From contig CATKXW010000004.1 of NCBI GenBank assembly GCA_949840905.1, forward strand, positions 1 to 64,000: 64,000 nt of DNA, written 5' to 3'. Shown in pieces: positions 9,455-18,578 of the stretch. The notes under the pieces are model-generated. The model was not told the DNA's origin, searched no databases, and worked only from the letters and a program-made list of their open reading frames with translations. This DNA comes from an uncultured Eggerthellaceae bacterium. GTDB taxonomy: Bacteria > Actinomycetota > Coriobacteriia > Coriobacteriales > Eggerthellaceae. The position numbers and the translations under genes were made by a program. How positions within the stretch are numbered: position 1 is the first letter of the stretch; every line of letters begins with the position of its first letter.

Positions 9455-9568
9455 GCTATAGCTTCCTCTGAATCCGCAGCCGCAAGGCCAGGATCGAAAG
9501 CAGAAGTCGAGTGCGCGGAAGAGGGTTCGCGTGAAAGGACAAGAGCTCTCTTCCGGCACTATCGCTGA

Positions 9569-9632
9569 AGAAGAGAGGGGTTTCAAAGAGAGAACAGCGA
9601 TTCGGCTCTTCTCTCTCCCCTCTCTTTTTTTG
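9569..9632 (+). terminator. strong intrinsic terminator after the 8576 gene
   Basis: AAGAGAGGGG (9571-9580) pairs with CCCCTCTCTT (9617-9626). An inner stem pairs AGAGAGAA (9587-9594) with TTCTCTCT (9609-9616). A run of seven T follows at 9625-9631. Confidence 0.85.
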
Positions 9633-9761
9633 AATCTAGCGAACTGCTGAATCGCCCGCTTCTTTTCGCTTGCTTTCGCGCCTCGAGCTTCTTCTCGTAA
9701 ATAGAAGATGCATTGGGCGGGGGGTCGACGAGCGAAACGAGACCGAGAGCCAAAACGAAAC

Positions 9762-10418
9762 ATGAACATGAACAACAACTACACCACCAACGCGATGAAC
9801 ATGGGCCCTCAGAACGGCCAGTCGGGTCAGCCTTATGGCGCACAGCCTCCTCTGAACCAGGGGATGCCGATGCCGAACCCGGGTGGTCCCCAGGGATCGG
9901 ACGATAAGAAGAGGAAGAAGAAGCCAGCCTCGTTCTGGGTGGCCATAGCGTTGGCGGTAGTAGCTGTGGTCATTGCTTGCCTATTCGCTTTCCAGAGCTG
10001 CTCAGAAGGGGGATTCCCGTTCCGCGACCCCAATCAGTCGCTCGGTCAGCTGGAAGGCAAGAGTGCGGAGGAGATTCAAGCGGAGCTCGATCGGCAGGTC
10101 GAGGAGGGCATGTTCAACATCTCCATCGCTTCCAACGTCGAGTTTGCGGACGGCACGAGCGAAGGGGAGCTGAAGATAGAGAACGTGCCGGGCAACCGGT
10201 ACCTGATGCAAGTGACCATCACCGATGATGCGACCGGACAAGTGCTCTATACCTCCGGCGCGATCGATCCGAACCATCATGTGCAGCGCGCTAAGCTGGA
10301 CGTGGATCTGGATCCGGGAGTCTATGCCTGCACGGCGCTGTTCACCGCGATCGATCCCGAGGATGATTCGGAGGTCGGCCAGGCGGCCGCGAAGATGACG
10401 ATATCGGTTCTGAACTAG
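9762..10418 (+). CDS. single-pass membrane protein with extracytoplasmic EEIQAELxRQVEEGM domain
   Basis: A 218-aa protein if it starts at ATG 9762 (MNMNNN); the frame extends back to ATG 9708 but that part is Arg-rich and unlikely. Order: an Asn/Pro/Gly/Gln-rich cytoplasmic tail (~1-50), a basic DKKRKKK stop-transfer, one membrane helix (~58-80), then a beta-rich domain of about 130 aa beginning EEIQAELDRQVEEGMFNISI and including ENVPGNRYLM. A paralogue with the same architecture lies at 40348-41025. In other Gram-positive bacteria I recall this domain encoded beside large surface proteins, consistent with its place just before the 10706 giant. Molecular role unknown. The ribosome binding site is weak. 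Confidence 0.8.
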   Translation: MNMNNNYTTNAMNMGPQNGQSGQPYGAQPPLNQGMPMPNPGGPQGSDDKKRKKKPASFWVAIALAVVAVVIACLFAFQSCSEGGFPFRDPNQSLGQLEGKSAEEIQAELDRQVEEGMFNISIASNVEFADGTSEGELKIENVPGNRYLMQVTITDDATGQVLYTSGAIDPNHHVQRAKLDVDLDPGVYACTALFTAIDPEDDSEVGQAAAKMTISVLN

Positions 10419-10705
10419 GCGAGCGGCAAAGGGCTGCGCGTGCGAGAGGGGAGAGCGCAGCGCGGTCTGGAGTTTTGATGTTCCAATAGTGGGACACTTG
10501 AAGGAAAAGGGAGCAGCTCTTTACTATATTGGTTGCTGTTGCGCCATGCGAAAGCGCTGAAGCGCGAGTAGCGGCACAGTGAGACGCAACAGCAGGCAAT
10601 ATGGCACGACCGAGAGCGAGCACCTGCGAGAGCTCTACCAACTTTAGTGAGGGCTGCGCGAGTCGATCAACCTCGCGCTAGCCGATCAGCATAGGAGAGT
10701 ATGCT
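10419..10705. other. leader region with an 18-bp imperfect inverted repeat
   Basis: No gene here. Arms at 10526-10543 and 10585-10602 (ATATTG-x-x-TGCTGTTGCG and its complement) match at 16 of 18 positions across a 41-nt loop that itself contains a GCGCT/AGCGC-type stem. A shorter pair, GTTCCA/TGGGAC, precedes it. Either could be a leader structure or a regulator site for the giant gene. The ribosome binding site AGGAGAG is at 10692-10698. Confidence 0.5.
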
Positions 10706-13700
10706 ATGTACGCCATAAAGACACATATCAACAAGGTGATGGCCGTGTTCCTGTGCGCGTGCCTATTGCTGTCTTTCAATCCGGCGTTCGGCCAGGTGGG
10801 CGTTGCCCAGGCGTTAGAAGCCGAGGTACCGTCTCAGGGCGAAGTGAACGCTGGCACGTCGTCCGGCAACGGCGCGAACGACATCCAGGGCACCTCGGGC
10901 GAGGCCACCACGGACATCAACGTGCGCACGTTCGACGGTAGTCTGAGGACGGAGTCCACGGATTCGTTCAGTGCGACCGTGGAGGACATCAAGAACACTC
11001 CTGGCTTGCAGACGATCCAGGTGAACGCGACCAGCTCGCAGGGTAACGCCGCGAGCGATTTCTCTTATACCTGGACGGTATCGCGCGATGGTGAAGCGGC
11101 TCAGGCGATCCCGGCGGGCGTTCAGCCACCGACCTTCGATGCGTCCAAAATGGTCTGCACCGGCTCGGTCAGCCTTACCGGACTGATCGGCTTTGCTCCT
11201 GGCTTCTTCGCGAACGGTCATGAGTACGTGTTCACCTGTGTGGTGCAATGCGGCGTCGACAAGGACGGCAATCCGGTCAAGAAGACCGAGACCATCACGA
11301 TCGTGACGGTTGACGAGGGCGACTACGAGAACCCCGAGCCCGGCAAGCCAGTGCCACCAGACCCCGCTGACCCCGATAATCCGAACCCAGTGACGTATGC
11401 CAAGCGCCTCGATGCGGAGAGCGGTGACGGCACCGTAGCGCTCATCTACGCCGAGGAGGGCGGCTTCCGCAAGGGTGCCGTGCTCCAGTCTGCCGAGATG
11501 ACCCCGGCCGATCAGCAGAACCATTACGGCAAGCTGTTCGAGGAGGCTACCCTCGCGCTGCCGAAGCCCGACGGTTTCGATGACTTCGAGTACGAGTTGG
11601 GCCGCATCCAGGTGAACGAGATCACCGGAGCGCAGGTGTCGCCGGACGGCGGCACGCTACCGGCTTACCTGGGCGACCTGACCATGATGATCCCGCTGAC
11701 CAATGTGCAGGACGAGGACGGCGAGGACCGCTATAAGTATGCTGAAGGTGACAAGATATACGTGCTGTACCAACAGCCGGGCGACACCACCAACACACCG
11801 AAGTTCGTGGAGGCCACCGTTGTGCGTGACCCTGAAGGTGGTGCGCTGAAGGCCATGTTCGGCATCGACAAAACCACCGGTCCGTACATGCCGGGGTACT
11901 TCGCGGTGGCCTATGCTCCGAACAAGACGGATGTCGACAATGATAAGGATCCCGTATCCAGCTTCACTGTTACCGCTACTAAGAGGGGCACCGGCAGCTA
12001 CGGTCAGATCGTCACCTCCGCTGATCTGCCCAAGGGCACCTGGAAGACCGGCTCTTCTGCGACCTATCGCTTCCAGCCTGCTGCTTCCACCGTGACTGGT
12101 AACACCATCACTTACTACACGCTGAAGACCCTCACGTTCCAGAAGGCCGGGGGCACCGAGCGCGAGATCTACACCGGGGGCGCCACCCTGTCTCGACAGA
12201 GCGTCGATGGCGTCTACTTCGGGTGGGACAACGACAACAAGACGCTCTCGCTTATGAACTGTGCGGCTCATGGCGAGTACTTCCTGACCGCCACCTTCGA
12301 GCGCAACACGAAGTTGGTGACGGATCTGGGAGACCCGAAGACCGACAAGGTGCACGTTTCGATCGTTGACGAGAACGGCGGGTCTGACATCGGCGATAGC
12401 GCCGTTGGCGTGACCTACTGGAAGAACGAGTCGACGCAGGCCGTCGAGACCGTGAACCGCGGCACCTCGGGCGCTGGCACCGACAATGGATTCGTAGTGG
12501 ACGCGCTGAAGCTCAGCCAGATGCGCTTCGACGTGAACGTGGGCGGTGACGCCGGTAACGGGGAGACCTACTATCTGAAGGAGATCCGCTCCGGTTCGAG
12601 CGTCGATCTCATGAAGACGCAGAGCATCGAGCCGATAACCGAGACGAGCGAGATGACCGTGAACGGCGAGACCTACCGCCAGTTCGTGATCGGCAAGCGT
12701 GCGGCGACCTATGTGCCGCCGACCACGCTGAAGGCTACCGTGCAGTTGGAGGGCGGCGCTCAGGGCACCATCACCGATCCGGATGCCACCAACAACGGTC
12801 GCACGGTCGTGCGCGACTTCACGCCCTTCGCGACGGGCTCGCAGGTGACGTTCAAGGCCAACCCGGGCTACTACGCTTCTACGGTGAGCGCCGTGGACAC
12901 CGCCTCGGGTGCGCAGATCTATTCGGCGCTCGATCTGGGCAACACCAAGGCCAAGGAGAACTTCACCTGGAAGATCTTCACGAACTACACGAACAACATC
13001 ACCTATACGGTGCATTTCGCTCCGAAGCCTCACGTGGACCTGTTCACCTTAGAGGTGGGCACCATCGCTAACGGCACGGTGGCCCCCTCGGGCTGGACGC
13101 TGGATCCGGCTGGCTACGAGGCGAACACCTCCCTTTCGTTCAGCGTGAAGCCGGACGAGGGCTATAAGCTGGATGGCGGTAAGATCTACGCGCTGTGTGC
13201 CGATGGCGAGAGGATCGAGATGGTCGTTAGCGCTGGCGTGGCTACGCTGGTGATGCCGGCCAAGAATGTGGTGGGCATCCAGGCCCCCTTCGTGCCGATC
13301 CCCTCTACGGAGAAGCCGACCGTGACCAAGCAGGACTTCAAGCTGAACCTGTTCGTGGCTGATAGCTCCTCGGCCATCGCGAACGCGCTGAACTACGCTG
13401 TGTCCGGCACCGTTTCGAAAGATGAGATGGTGGGCAGCGGCGACGGCAATGTGTCGCTGAATGGCTACGCTGCCACTCAGGGCACCATCAACGGCGTGAG
13501 CGAGAACCCGATCTCGACCACGGTGACGGCTACCAGCGCCAACGGCTATCCGAGCTATCCGCTGTCGATGAAGGCGAGCGAGAACTACGAGGTGGAGAAG
13601 ATCCTCGTGGCTCAGTACCGCACCGAGGGTGGCAAGAAGCAGCTGGATTCGCGCACGCTGTACTATCACACCTGGCCCACTTTCGATGTGACCGACATCA

Positions 13701-16700
13701 AGGGCGACACCGACGTGATCGTGTACTTCCGTGAGGTGACCTCCGAAAACCCGCCCACCTACGACCCTGGTGACATCGAGTGGGTGACGGTCGATACCGA
13801 CATCGTCCGTCCGACCTACGCCGTGGCCGCGTTCAGCGGTGCGGTGCAGGTGGTGAAGGGTCAAGGCTTCGAGAACCGGATAGCGCCCAAGAGCGGTTAT
13901 CGCTGGAGCGAGCTGTTCTGGGAGGACGATAACGGCGATGGTGAGATCCTAGAGGTGAGCGGGTCTGGCAACGCTCAGACCGTGTCGATCGACAGCGTCA
14001 AGGCCAACACGATGATCTATGCCACTTTGGCGCGTAGCAACAAGCCGGTGGTTCCGACCTATGCGCTGAGCGCATCGGGTACCGATAACGGCGTGTTGCG
14101 CGCAGACATCGGTGCCAACTGGCGAAACCTGGGTCTGTGGGAGGATATCGACCAGGGCACCGAGGTGAAGCTGACCGCCATGGCTAACACCGGCTATGCT
14201 CTGTCGGAGCTGAAGTTCAACATCGACTCGGACAGCGTATACGCTTTCGTGCAGATGACCGGTGAGCGCAATACCTTGCGTTTCGTGGCTTCGAACACGT
14301 CTCCTGGCGAGGGCTGGGAAGCCTATACCTCTGGTCAGGCCATCGTCCAGGCTGCAAATACCCGCGAGGCTGTGTGGTACGTGGAGAACCTGGACAGCAA
14401 TATGACCGTGATCCCTACGTTCGTGAAATCGGACGGTAGCGGTGAGACGCCGGGGCCGGATGATCCGACCCTTGATCCGAAGAATTATTGGACCGTCGAT
14501 GCCGTGGTCGGCGAGGGCAGTGGTACCATCACCAGCCCCGATGCTCCCAACGGCTTCCCGATGAAGGTTCTGAAGGACCCGGAGAAGACCGTGAAGGTGT
14601 ACTTCAACCCCGGACAGACCTCGGATGGGCGCGATTACGTGGTCGAGAACGTGACCGTGGATCGCACGACGGGCAATATCTTGGAAGACGCCTGGCAGAC
14701 GATCATCGGCTTGTTCGGTGGTAGCAACGCTCAGGATCTGGCCAAGCAGGCCATGGCCCAGGGCTTCGTCGAGCTCACGGTGGATGCGAACTATAACATC
14801 GTGGTGGACTTCAAGATCAAGGATTCCCAGGGCGGTGCCGACGACAGGGACGATAACGTCGTGGTGAACGTGAAGGGCGATCCGCTGAAGGGCCGCGTGA
14901 TGCCTCCTGCGCCGTTGACGCTCCCCAAGAGCGGCGACAACAGCAAACAGCAGTTCATCGTCGACACGAAGCTCGATCCGAGCACCGATAAGTACTACAG
15001 CGTGGCCAACGTCGTGGTTCGCTGGTTCGAGAACGGTGCCAGCAAAGAGACCGTTCGCACGATCACGCCCGATATGCAGAACGACCCGCTGGTGAAGTGG
15101 GATGTGAGCTACGCTAACGTGTTCACGCTGGATGTGGGATCGCTGGGTCTGGATCCGACGAACCTGCATGCGGTGACCGTCGAGGTCAATTACTCCGAGA
15201 GCGGTGACACGAGCGGCGGCTTCGGCGGCGGCTCGAGCGAGACGCCTCCGCTGGGTGAGATGAAGAAGGTCACGATCGACGTGATGGCCGATGGCGTCGC
15301 GGTCGGCGGCACCAGCAATACCGGTGGCGTGGTGGCCCCGAAGGGCGAGTTCTATCTGATGCAGCAGAAGATCGGCAATACCGATGAGTATGCGCGTCAG
15401 CTGGTGGTGGTCTCCCCGGCTGCAGGCTATACGCTGACGAAGATCACCGTGAACGGCACGGAGAACAAAGACTACCTCGAGCAGGTGATCGAGAATAACG
15501 CCGGATTCTTCTATATCAGCACAGAGGATCTGTCCGAAGAGAAGATCGTGGTGTACTTCGAGCAGCTGAACATCGAGGAGCGGGCCATCACGGTGACCAC
15601 CAAGGTCGTCAACGAAGACGCGAACCATACGGGCAAGGTGGTCACTGGCAAGCCTGTTATGCTGCAGCCCGGTCAGAAGCAGTTCTATGACCTGGTTCCC
15701 ACGGCGTACGGAACCTCTGTCACGAAGATCGAGGACAAGTACAACGCTGGTACTGCCGAAGATCCTCTCTGGGTGGACGTGCCGGAGAGCATTCCGGGGA
15801 ACAACCACTGGACGCGTACTCCGGACAGCCCGTTGGTGTACAACAACATGACGGTCATGCCGTTGGTCATCAACGGCAAGTATGTCGATCGCCAGATCGT
15901 GGTGCACTTCGGTGCAGTGGGCAACGACCCGAACGCCGATCTGAGCGGTAACCAGCCGAAGGCGAACATCAAGGTGTGCACGTGGGGCAATGGCCGTAGC
16001 AAGCTGAACCTGACGCCTTACGCCAGTTTGATTGGCATCACCAAGGGCCAAGGCGCCCAGTACACATGGAACATGAACTTGCCGGCTTCTGCCTATGAGG
16101 CGGACAAGGACGGTGGTGCTTACCGCATCTTCTGCGTGGACGTGAACGGAACGGAGGTGTTCGGCAGCAAGACCAAGCCGACCCGCGAGGCCTTGACCGG
16201 TGAGTACAGCGTGACGTTCAACGATGCGAACATGAAGCAGGGCGACAATACGCTCGATATCTACGTGCGCTACTTCACGAAGGCTGAGCTCACCGGTAGC
16301 GGCTCGAACAAGCCTGGCGGCACCATCGAGGGCGGTATCGGTTCTGGCGGCTCTGTCGTCGACGGCACTACGGGCGCTGTCAAGACCTTTGCTGACACCT
16401 CGAACAAGTTCCGTGCTATTGGGGATGGTACGCATGATGGCGCCACGGGTGGCGACGGCAACGATGGCGAAGGCGACATCGGCGGCGGCGAGGGGACCAC
16501 TCCCGACGAGGGAGGCGATCCTGACTTCGGTGAGGTCGGCGGCGGTGACTACGACGGCGACGAGACGATCGGCGGCGATGAGGCCGACGTCACCAAGTAC
16601 GTCAAGTACTTCGTTCCTCCCGAGGGCTTCGTGATCGACCAGGTCTACACCTCCAATTGCACGGTGGATTCCATCGAATGGCTGGTTCCGCGCGATGTTC

Positions 16701-18244
16701 CGGCTGATGCGACGCAAGGGTCCTTCAAGGATGATCCTCGCAACGAGACCGTAGCGCTGAAGTGCGACCTTTCACTGGTCGACAAGGACCAGAACGGCTT
16801 CGTATACGTTACGTGCCGCAAGCTGGCCGATGGCGAGACGTTCAAGCCTTTTGATAAGGACGAGATCACTGACAAGAATAAGCTCGACCACACCATGGTC
16901 GTAGAGCTCACCCCTGAAAAGGTCTACGACGATCTGGCGGCAGGGACCATTACCGACCTCACGGCGTGGAACAACAGGCCTGAACTTCTGCTGGGCGGTT
17001 CGCTGACGAACAACAAGCATGCGATGTCGTTCGTCACGGTGGCCCCCGATCAGTTCGATGCCAAGACCGGCGAGTTCAAGATCGAGGTCGGGTCGCTGAT
17101 CAAATGGAATAAGACCGACGAGAGCAAGAGCGTTCTCTATACGGTGGATGCGGATGCGCTCGCCCGGCAGTACGGCGACAAGGTGAAGCTCGAGGATAAG
17201 CGCGATCAGGCTGCTATCGACGCGAACAAGCCGCAGGAAGCTGATAAGAAGGGCGCTTCCGAGGGCAACAGCGAGAAGCCTGAGTACTTCGCACGCTATG
17301 CCGTGAGCGGCAACGTCAAGGATCTGCCTGCTACCAACAAGCTGGTGAACCTGACGATCCCGCTGAAGTCGCTGGCGCTGGAGGACGGAACGTTCCCCGA
17401 GTTCCAGAAGCAGGACGCGAACAACCCAGGTGGTCCGGACGACCCGAACGTGACGTATACCTTGACGACCAAGGTGAACAATGTGAGCTACGGCAGCTTG
17501 ACGCCGGTCGCCGTTGACGGGGATAAGTGGTTCGGCGATGCGAGCTCCGGTGCGCAGTGGACCGTCAAGGCAGGTACTAAGGTGGCGTTCGACGTGAAGC
17601 CCAGCAACGGCTACCGTCTGACGAGCCTGAAGCGCAACGGCACGGTGGACTGCATTCGTGAGAGCGAGTACAGCACCAGCCTGAAGCGCGTGTCGTTCAC
17701 GGTGAACGGCAACACCACGCTGGATGCAGTGTTCGACACCAACGAGAACGCTCGCGTTCCTGTGACCGTCCAGGTGGTGGGCGGCCATGGTAGCACCAGC
17801 CCGACGCCGGGCACCTACCAGGCTCCTGTCGGTGAAGATTTCGCGATCTACTTCGATCCGGACAGCGGCTATGTGATCGATACCGTGAAGGTGATCACCG
17901 ATGGCACGACCGAGACGCATACGCTGAGCGCGACGCAGAGCGGGTTCCGCTTGAACGGCCAGAAGCTGTGGCAAGCGACGACGGTGCAGATCAGCTACAA
18001 GCTGGCGGGCACTTCGGGCGGCAATAGCTCGAACAATGGCAGCTTGGGCGGCAACACGACCCAGGCTGGTCAGAACACGGCGAACGGGGCGGATACTTCG
18101 CTCATCAAGACCGGCGATAGCCTGTTGTTGGCGGCGGTCCTGCTGGTAGTGGCCGGTGGTGCAACGGTCGCGGTGTTGACCCTGAGACGCCGCAAGGCAG
18201 CGGCTCTGCGAGCGGCGAAGTACTCGGTGACGCGTCGGCGCTAG
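10706..18244 (+). CDS. giant surface protein A with LIKTGD sorting-like C-terminus
   Basis: A 2512-aa exported protein. The start ATG 10706 has AGGAGAG 7 nt upstream. The signal peptide covers about residues 1-36 (basic start, CACLLLSF core, VAQA end). The body is almost entirely beta-rich and includes several divergent InlB-like segments with motifs such as GYKLDGGKI, NTGYALSEL and NGYRLTSL, Pro/Asp-rich linkers and a Gly/Asp-rich stretch near residues 1906-1960. The C-terminus has the layout of a sortase substrate: LIKTGD, a hydrophobic helix, then a basic tail starting RRRK; position 2 of the motif is Ile, not the canonical Pro. No sortase gene is in the window. The protein is collinear with the next giant (18579) from signal peptide to the KYSVT end, so the two arose by tandem duplication and have diverged strongly. 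Probable adhesin or fibrous surface protein; ligand unknown. Confidence 0.9.
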   Translation: MYAIKTHINKVMAVFLCACLLLSFNPAFGQVGVAQALEAEVPSQGEVNAGTSSGNGANDIQGTSGEATTDINVRTFDGSLRTESTDSFSATVEDIKNTPGLQTIQVNATSSQGNAASDFSYTWTVSRDGEAAQAIPAGVQPPTFDASKMVCTGSVSLTGLIGFAPGFFANGHEYVFTCVVQCGVDKDGNPVKKTETITIVTVDEGDYENPEPGKPVPPDPADPDNPNPVTYAKRLDAESGDGTVALIYAEEGGFRKGAVLQSAEMTPADQQNHYGKLFEEATLALPKPDGFDDFEYELGRIQVNEITGAQVSPDGGTLPAYLGDLTMMIPLTNVQDEDGEDRYKYAEGDKIYVLYQQPGDTTNTPKFVEATVVRDPEGGALKAMFGIDKTTGPYMPGYFAVAYAPNKTDVDNDKDPVSSFTVTATKRGTGSYGQIVTSADLPKGTWKTGSSATYRFQPAASTVTGNTITYYTLKTLTFQKAGGTEREIYTGGATLSRQSVDGVYFGWDNDNKTLSLMNCAAHGEYFLTATFERNTKLVTDLGDPKTDKVHVSIVDENGGSDIGDSAVGVTYWKNESTQAVETVNRGTSGAGTDNGFVVDALKLSQMRFDVNVGGDAGNGETYYLKEIRSGSSVDLMKTQSIEPITETSEMTVNGETYRQFVIGKRAATYVPPTTLKATVQLEGGAQGTITDPDATNNGRTVVRDFTPFATGSQVTFKANPGYYASTVSAVDTASGAQIYSALDLGNTKAKENFTWKIFTNYTNNITYTVHFAPKPHVDLFTLEVGTIANGTVAPSGWTLDPAGYEANTSLSFSVKPDEGYKLDGGKIYALCADGERIEMVVSAGVATLVMPAKNVVGIQAPFVPIPSTEKPTVTKQDFKLNLFVADSSSAIANALNYAVSGTVSKDEMVGSGDGNVSLNGYAATQGTINGVSENPISTTVTATSANGYPSYPLSMKASENYEVEKILVAQYRTEGGKKQLDSRTLYYHTWPTFDVTDIKGDTDVIVYFREVTSENPPTYDPGDIEWVTVDTDIVRPTYAVAAFSGAVQVVKGQGFENRIAPKSGYRWSELFWEDDNGDGEILEVSGSGNAQTVSIDSVKANTMIYATLARSNKPVVPTYALSASGTDNGVLRADIGANWRNLGLWEDIDQGTEVKLTAMANTGYALSELKFNIDSDSVYAFVQMTGERNTLRFVASNTSPGEGWEAYTSGQAIVQAANTREAVWYVENLDSNMTVIPTFVKSDGSGETPGPDDPTLDPKNYWTVDAVVGEGSGTITSPDAPNGFPMKVLKDPEKTVKVYFNPGQTSDGRDYVVENVTVDRTTGNILEDAWQTIIGLFGGSNAQDLAKQAMAQGFVELTVDANYNIVVDFKIKDSQGGADDRDDNVVVNVKGDPLKGRVMPPAPLTLPKSGDNSKQQFIVDTKLDPSTDKYYSVANVVVRWFENGASKETVRTITPDMQNDPLVKWDVSYANVFTLDVGSLGLDPTNLHAVTVEVNYSESGDTSGGFGGGSSETPPLGEMKKVTIDVMADGVAVGGTSNTGGVVAPKGEFYLMQQKIGNTDEYARQLVVVSPAAGYTLTKITVNGTENKDYLEQVIENNAGFFYISTEDLSEEKIVVYFEQLNIEERAITVTTKVVNEDANHTGKVVTGKPVMLQPGQKQFYDLVPTAYGTSVTKIEDKYNAGTAEDPLWVDVPESIPGNNHWTRTPDSPLVYNNMTVMPLVINGKYVDRQIVVHFGAVGNDPNADLSGNQPKANIKVCTWGNGRSKLNLTPYASLIGITKGQGAQYTWNMNLPASAYEADKDGGAYRIFCVDVNGTEVFGSKTKPTREALTGEYSVTFNDANMKQGDNTLDIYVRYFTKAELTGSGSNKPGGTIEGGIGSGGSVVDGTTGAVKTFADTSNKFRAIGDGTHDGATGGDGNDGEGDIGGGEGTTPDEGGDPDFGEVGGGDYDGDETIGGDEADVTKYVKYFVPPEGFVIDQVYTSNCTVDSIEWLVPRDVPADATQGSFKDDPRNETVALKCDLSLVDKDQNGFVYVTCRKLADGETFKPFDKDEITDKNKLDHTMVVELTPEKVYDDLAAGTITDLTAWNNRPELLLGGSLTNNKHAMSFVTVAPDQFDAKTGEFKIEVGSLIKWNKTDESKSVLYTVDADALARQYGDKVKLEDKRDQAAIDANKPQEADKKGASEGNSEKPEYFARYAVSGNVKDLPATNKLVNLTIPLKSLALEDGTFPEFQKQDANNPGGPDDPNVTYTLTTKVNNVSYGSLTPVAVDGDKWFGDASSGAQWTVKAGTKVAFDVKPSNGYRLTSLKRNGTVDCIRESEYSTSLKRVSFTVNGNTTLDAVFDTNENARVPVTVQVVGGHGSTSPTPGTYQAPVGEDFAIYFDPDSGYVIDTVKVITDGTTETHTLSATQSGFRLNGQKLWQATTVQISYKLAGTSGGNSSNNGSLGGNTTQAGQNTANGADTSLIKTGDSLLLAAVLLVVAGGATVAVLTLRRRKAAALRAAKYSVTRRR

Positions 18245-18261
18245 GGAAGCGAAACATGAAC

Positions 18262-18352
18262 CGTCAGGACCGGTCTAGGAGAGAACGGTCCTGACGATGA
18301 AGGATGGTATGGATCGAAGGCCGCTCCTGGTGTGAGCCAGGGGCGGCCTTCG
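18262..18352 (+). terminator. two hairpins between the two giant genes
   Basis: Hairpin 1 pairs CGTCAGGACCG (18262-18272) with CGGTCCTGACG (18286-18296). Hairpin 2 has 16-nt arms (18315-18330 and 18337-18352) with one wobble and a 6-nt loop. Neither is followed by a clear T run, so they may be terminators, mRNA-end protectors or processing sites. Confidence 0.55.
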
Positions 18353-18578
18353 GCTATGGAGATGCATCTTCGTTGTCGAGGGGCGTGGCGGATAAGGGTC
18401 GCCAAAATGGGGCATCCAGGCCTGTCGGGCATTGCGTTGGAGGCGGAAGATCAGCCATGGCGGACAGGGTGCGAACGGCATGGAATATTGATGCCAGCAA
18501 TGAGCGTTTCATTGCCACGAACTGGGAACTCACGGTATCATATCAACCATCTGTCTTTACTCGATGAGGAGCGCGCCA

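Noticed and set aside
10419-10705. Possible tRNA or small structured RNA gene at the inverted repeat
   Set aside because: No cloverleaf, T-loop motif or CCA end; only one imperfect stem with an inner hairpin.
13949-16717. 922-codon open frame on the minus strand opposite giant A
   Set aside because: It is a shadow of the giant gene: rich in His, Arg, Leu and Val as expected from the complement of GC-biased codons, with no ribosome binding site and no recognisable domain.
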